From NCBI GenBank assembly GCA_003551785.1, contig PUNP01000136.1:1-5890 (forward strand): a stretch of 5,890 nucleotides of DNA, written 5' to 3'. The notes under the pieces are model-generated. The model was not told the origin of the DNA. It was given only the letters and a program-made list of their open reading frames with translations, and made no database searches. The stretch comes from Candidatus Brocadiaceae bacterium (lineage in GTDB: Bacteria > Planctomycetota > Brocadiia > SM23-32). Below, one piece after another: positions 5,052 to 5,890 of this stretch. How positions within the stretch are numbered: position 1 is the stretch's first letter; each line of letters begins with the position of its first letter. The position numbers and the translations under genes are program-made.

Positions 5052-5890
5052 ATGGCACCTTTACAACTCCGAAATGTCATCAGCATCCGAGACTTCGACA
5101 GAGAAAGTATACTCAGCATACTGGCAAATGTACAGCTAATGGAACAGAATTCTTATACCGGCTTGCTTAGTGGGAAGATATTGGGGATACTTTTTATAGA
5201 ACCATCAACCCGTACCCGCCTGAGCTTCGCCTCGGCAATGTTCCGAATAGGAGGCGAAATATTAGATTTCGGCGATCCTGAACGTTCTTCCTTAAAAAAA
5301 GGCGAGTCTCTCTCCGATACGATACGCACTTTTGCCGGTTACTGTGACGTCATTGCTATCCGGCATCCCTGGGAAGGCGCAGCCAGGCTGGCATCCGAGA
5401 TTGCAGGAATTCCGGTTATCAACGCCGGTGACGGTGCTAATCAGCACCCCACTCAAACTTTCCTTGACCTCTACACTATCCAAAAAACTTGCGGTGAGAT
5501 TGACAATCTAAAAATAGGGTTTATCGGTGATTTACGCTACAGCAGAACCATTCACTCCTTAGCCGAGGCTCTTTCTCTGTTTGATCTTCATAAGATGTAC
5601 TTCATCTCCCCTGAGGCATTAAAAGCACCAGAATATTTGCTGGAAGAACTGAAGGAGCATGAAGTACAATATCATCAATTCGACAAACCGGATGCAATCC
5701 TTTCCGAACTTGATGTGCTGTATTGCACCAGAATCCAGGAAGAACGCTTTGCCGACAGACTGGAGTTTGAACAGGTAAAAAGCTGCTACAGAATCAAGAA
5801 AAAGTTACTGGAAAAATGCGGCGCGAAAGAGTCACTTAAAATAATGCATCCCCTTCCCCGGGTTGATGAACTGGATACCGATATTGACAG
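5052..5890 (+). CDS. pyrB: Aspartate carbamoyltransferase catalytic subunit (3' end outside window)
   Basis: The enzyme condenses carbamoyl phosphate and L-aspartate to N-carbamoyl-aspartate, the first committed step of de novo pyrimidine synthesis. The frame has 279 complete codons and is still open at the window edge; E. coli PyrB is about 310 aa, so roughly 30 residues are missing. Conserved parts: FIEPSTRTRLSF (48-59, carbamoyl-phosphate loop), SSLKKGES (79-86, with serine and lysine donated to the neighbouring subunit), RHPWEGAAR (104-112), NQHPTQTFLDL (130-140), GDLRYSRTIHSL (159-170), CTRIQEER (225-232) and MHPLPRVDEL (265-274). All expected active-site residues seen so far are present. 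The sequence follows the E. coli-like class, which often pairs with a regulatory PyrI chain; whether pyrI follows cannot be seen. An in-frame TAA at 5040 leaves ATG 5052 as the first start. No clear Shine-Dalgarno precedes it. Confidence 0.98.
   Translation, partial: MAPLQLRNVISIRDFDRESILSILANVQLMEQNSYTGLLSGKILGILFIEPSTRTRLSFASAMFRIGGEILDFGDPERSSLKKGESLSDTIRTFAGYCDVIAIRHPWEGAARLASEIAGIPVINAGDGANQHPTQTFLDLYTIQKTCGEIDNLKIGFIGDLRYSRTIHSLAEALSLFDLHKMYFISPEALKAPEYLLEELKEHEVQYHQFDKPDAILSELDVLYCTRIQEERFADRLEFEQVKSCYRIKKKLLEKCGAKESLKIMHPLPRVDELDTDID

Noticed and set aside
4988..5170. Plus-strand frame of 60 codons starting at the ATG-like GTG near 4988
   Set aside because: It overlaps the start of pyrB in another frame, has no ribosome site and shows no family resemblance.

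Overview
This window is ordinary bacterial chromosome of moderate GC, with seven protein genes and one unusually structured intergenic region. The organism is a bacterium: HflK and HflC form a typical membrane pair, PyrB is of the E. coli-like class, and PurC is the single-domain long form (301 aa). Dispersed palindromic repeats lie between genes. The sequence alone does not fix the phylum. No CRISPR array, transposase, integrase, tRNA or rRNA is visible.

Layout. Left part, plus strand: the C-terminal 104 codons of hflK (cut by the window edge), complete hflC, and a GNAT-family acetyltransferase whose start overlaps the hflC stop. A 208-base convergent gap follows, holding AT-rich hairpins and a GGGCGA/TCGCCC repeat fragment. 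Middle part, minus strand, in transcription order: birA (biotin-protein ligase without a DNA-binding domain), comEB (dCMP deaminase) and purC (SAICAR synthetase). These are tightly spaced and probably form one operon, read from a good sigma70-like promoter at about 4577-4605. Right part, plus strand: pyrB (aspartate carbamoyltransferase catalytic chain), cut by the right edge after 279 codons.

Function. The right-hand genes centre on nucleotide supply: purC in purine synthesis, comEB for dUMP and so dTMP, and pyrB for the first committed step of pyrimidine synthesis. birA activates biotin-dependent carboxylases. The hflKC pair is a separate membrane quality-control unit that modulates the FtsH protease in characterised bacteria.

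The most interesting stretch is the 533-base gap between birA and pyrB. It has back-to-back promoters, then about 200 bases that look like structured RNA (several short compatible stems), then a nest of inverted repeats: two perfect 8-bp-arm palindromes inside a 6-bp outer repeat, inside a 20-position stem with two wobble pairs. One arm of that stem can instead pair with a downstream hairpin. It could be a long pyrB leader, a stand-alone RNA, a retroelement or group II intron relic, or a stack of mobile palindromic repeats. I could not assign it to a known family by eye.
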